Shown piece after piece: positions 13,930-16,174 of a stretch of 16,174 nt of DNA (position 1 is its first letter; each line of letters starts with the position of its first letter). Made by a program: the position numbers and the translations under genes. Below the pieces are notes generated by a model. That model saw nothing but the letters and a program-made list of their open reading frames with translations. It was not told the DNA's origin and made no database searches. The stretch covers positions 1 through 16,174 of the forward strand of contig JBEIDK010000066.1 in the NCBI GenBank assembly GCA_040383485.1, in the 5' to 3' direction. Source of the DNA: JBEIDK01 sp040383485 (GTDB lineage: Bacteria > Bacteroidota > Bacteroidia > UBA4408).

Positions 13930-16174
13930 ATGTGTAAATTTTTCTTAACGCTTGTTTTCGCAAGCCTAATATCAACTTACTGCTTAGGACAGCAATTTAC
14001 AAATGTTGCAACTGCAATTCCTGCGGCAACCTATTCACACTATTCGGTAGCTGATTATGATAGTGATGGCGATATGGATGTGTTTGTTGCTGGCACAATT
14101 TCAGGCAATAGAGTTGCACGCATTTATCAAAATAATGCTGGTGCTTTCGTGCTAAATACATCATCTTTATCAGGCGTAGAATATGCATCAGGTGCTTGGG
14201 GCGACTATGACAATGATGGTGATTTAGATTTGTTTTATTGCGGAACAAACTCAAGTTATAATCCAATTTCTAAATTGTATAAAAATACAAACGGCTTATT
14301 TGTCTCACAAACAACAACAATTTCAAACTATACAAATGCTACATGTAATTGGGTTGATTATGATTATGATGGTGATATAGATTTATTTGTGAGTGGCAGC
14401 ACAAGCAATAATGGTGCATCGGGAAATGAAACGGTTATTTACCAAAACAATATTGGAAGCTTTACAAAACTAACACAAAATTTACCTAATAATTTTAGTA
14501 GCATCTCGTTTGCAGATATTGATAAGGATGGAGACCCTGACTTGGCTGCAATAAATAGCAACAATAGTTTAAAATTATACAAAAACTCCGGTGGTGTTTT
14601 TATAGCAACAAGTGATAGTTTTGCAAGTGCTACAGGTGATAATCTTGTTTGGGCTGATGCTGATGGTAACGGATATTTAGATTTATTTTATTCAGGCGCA
14701 AACAACATTAAATATTACAAAAATATAAACGGAAATTCATTTGTAGATGCAAACATAAACATAGCTAGTGGCAATAGCGCAACATTAAATTTAGCCGATT
14801 TTGATGATGATGGTGACGTTGATTTGCTGCGCCACAGCGGAAGTTCAAACCTAACAATATTTGCGAACGTTGTTGGAACTTTTAGCAACTCAACTATTTT
14901 AAAAACATTTACGGGTACCAACGGAAATACACTGAGTGCAAATATTATAGATGTAAATGCAGACTCCAAAATTGATGTTCAATTAATTTATGGTGGATCA
15001 AATAATGTCATTTTTAGGAATGACAACATAACCATTAACACCCAGCCAAATGTTGTTAGCGGAACAACTGCGTTTGTAAATTCGAACCAAGCAATTATTA
15101 AGTGGAACAAAACTACCGACAATAACACAAATGCAAATTCGTTAAGTTACAATGTTCGTTTGGGAACTGTTCCTTATTCAGATAATATAATTTCCGACAA
15201 CGCAAATAGTGCAAATGGAAAAAGAGAATTACTGCAAATTGGAAATGCTTCTTTAGATACTTTTAAGATTATAAATAATCTACCACAAGGAAAATATTAC
15301 TACCAAATTCAAGCTATTGATGCCTCTTTCAAAGCATCTGTATTTTCAACTATTGATAGTTTTGAAGTACAAGTAGCAAATATACCTTTACAAGTTTATC
15401 CTGCTTACAATCAAGATGAAATACCTTCTCAATTTTTCTTTACATGGTTGCCCGATACTACTGTAACATCTTATTTTATAGATGTGGCAAGTGATACACT
15501 TTTTACAAACATGATTGTAAATAACGTGCAAACAACAGATACGTTTTTTGCCATTACAGGTTTGAATTTAAACACAAAATACTTCTGGCGCATACGCGCA
15601 AACAATTTTTTTGGCACAAGCAGCAATTCTCAAACTTGGCCTTTTCGCACATTATATCCTTTCTATCAAAGCCTCGTGGCAATTCAAGGTGTGTACAACG
15701 GTAGCGCAGAGTTTGCCGACTATGATAACGATGGAGACATTGACTATTTAATTGCAGGGCGAACAGGAAGTTCAAATTCAATTACTAATTTAAAAAGGAA
15801 ATTCGGGAACACATTTACCAACACTACAATTAGTTTTATACAAGGTTGTATAGGCACTACTACTAAGTTTTTTGATTATGATAACGACAACGACTTAGAC
15901 GGTTTTGTGATGGGACGCGAAATTACTAACAGTAACAACAACTACTCAAGAACCATTGTAAACAATACAACTCAGATTGGTTCTACATCACTAACCATCA
16001 ATAATTATGGATTGATAAATGGCAGTATTGACTTTGCCGACTATGACAATGACGGTGATTTAGACGCTGCACTTTTTGGCATAGATGCGCCATATAATTA
16101 TCCTCGCGGTTACTATTTTACAAATACCGGTAACGGTAATTTTATGTTGAAAGATTCATTAGTTGGATTGTTCT
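13930..16174 (+). CDS. Secreted FG-GAP/VCBS-repeat protein with central fibronectin-like domains (partial)
   Basis: The frame is open for 748 codons to the window edge; the C-terminus is missing. MCKFFLTLVFASLISTYCLG is a signal peptide ending before QQF. A first block of FG-GAP/VCBS repeats has calcium-loop motifs of the DxDxDGDxD type at residues 42-50, 92-100, 143-151, 196-204, 243-251 and 290-298, plus a decayed one near 341. Residues about 360-575 are two fibronectin type III-like domains (SLSYNVRLG; TKYFWRIRANN). A second block has calcium loops at 597-605, 649-657 and 704-712. Proteins of this layout fold as calcium-stabilised propellers and are secreted or surface-exposed, probably in adhesion; a T9SS domain is expected beyond the edge. 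No in-frame stop occurs between 13930 and 16174. Confidence 0.88.
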   Translation, partial: MCKFFLTLVFASLISTYCLGQQFTNVATAIPAATYSHYSVADYDSDGDMDVFVAGTISGNRVARIYQNNAGAFVLNTSSLSGVEYASGAWGDYDNDGDLDLFYCGTNSSYNPISKLYKNTNGLFVSQTTTISNYTNATCNWVDYDYDGDIDLFVSGSTSNNGASGNETVIYQNNIGSFTKLTQNLPNNFSSISFADIDKDGDPDLAAINSNNSLKLYKNSGGVFIATSDSFASATGDNLVWADADGNGYLDLFYSGANNIKYYKNINGNSFVDANINIASGNSATLNLADFDDDGDVDLLRHSGSSNLTIFANVVGTFSNSTILKTFTGTNGNTLSANIIDVNADSKIDVQLIYGGSNNVIFRNDNITINTQPNVVSGTTAFVNSNQAIIKWNKTTDNNTNANSLSYNVRLGTVPYSDNIISDNANSANGKRELLQIGNASLDTFKIINNLPQGKYYYQIQAIDASFKASVFSTIDSFEVQVANIPLQVYPAYNQDEIPSQFFFTWLPDTTVTSYFIDVASDTLFTNMIVNNVQTTDTFFAITGLNLNTKYFWRIRANNFFGTSSNSQTWPFRTLYPFYQSLVAIQGVYNGSAEFADYDNDGDIDYLIAGRTGSSNSITNLKRKFGNTFTNTTISFIQGCIGTTTKFFDYDNDNDLDGFVMGREITNSNNNYSRTIVNNTTQIGSTSLTINNYGLINGSIDFADYDNDGDLDAALFGIDAPYNYPRGYYFTNTGNGNFMLKDSLVGLF

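Noticed and set aside
13930..13990. Lipoprotein signal in the FG-GAP protein (cysteine at residue 18)
   Set aside because: The residues before the cysteine (STY) do not fit a lipobox; ordinary signal peptidase cleavage before QQ is more likely.
13997..14266. 89-codon minus-strand frame near the start of the FG-GAP gene
   Set aside because: It is antisense to the DxDxDGDxD repeats; its His/Gln-rich composition is the reverse of those codons.
1..16174. tRNA or rRNA genes
   Set aside because: No cloverleaf-like segment or rRNA signature was noticed in the intergenic stretches, which are short and AT-rich.

Overview
The window is AT-rich and comes from a member of the Bacteroidota. Three things point there: several secreted proteins end in type IX secretion (T9SS type A) sorting domains, the clearest promoters fit the Bacteroidota TTG / TAnnTTTG consensus and ribosome binding sites are not evident, and cytochrome oxidase subunits CcoN and CcoO are fused in one polypeptide. 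The sequence does not allow a genus to be named.

Layout. Bases 1-124 are the 3' end of a T9SS cargo gene, followed by a strong terminator. Bases 184-589 carry no gene. They hold a 194-bp segment bounded by long inverted repeats, then a CRP/FNR-type palindrome and a consensus-like promoter. Bases 590-4203 are the structural operon for a cbb3-type cytochrome c oxidase: ccoS, a ccoN-ccoO fusion, ccoQ and ccoP. After a hairpin and a second CRP/FNR-type palindrome with its own promoter come ccoG, ccoH and a TauE/SafE (UreH-like) membrane protein (4344-6918). These genes together make a high-affinity, copper/heme respiratory terminal oxidase and its assembly factors. ccoI, the copper ATPase often found beside ccoS, is not in the window.

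From 6928 on, the content changes to secreted proteins. A convergent 300-residue T9SS protein lies on the minus strand. A divergently placed pair of genes with an ATGA overlap follows: a 1270-residue Ycf48/BNR-propeller protein and a 658-residue beta-helix protein. The last gene encodes a large FG-GAP/VCBS protein that runs off the right edge. These are typical large surface or secreted proteins of gliding or T9SS-bearing bacteria; no substrate can be named.

The most informative non-gene signals are the two CRP/FNR-like boxes, placed at different distances from the two cco promoters, the inverted-repeat element next to the cco promoter, and a pair of GC-richer palindromic elements that are translated in frame within the sorting domain of the beta-helix protein. 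I do not see a wholly new system such as a defence island, CRISPR array or novel operon.
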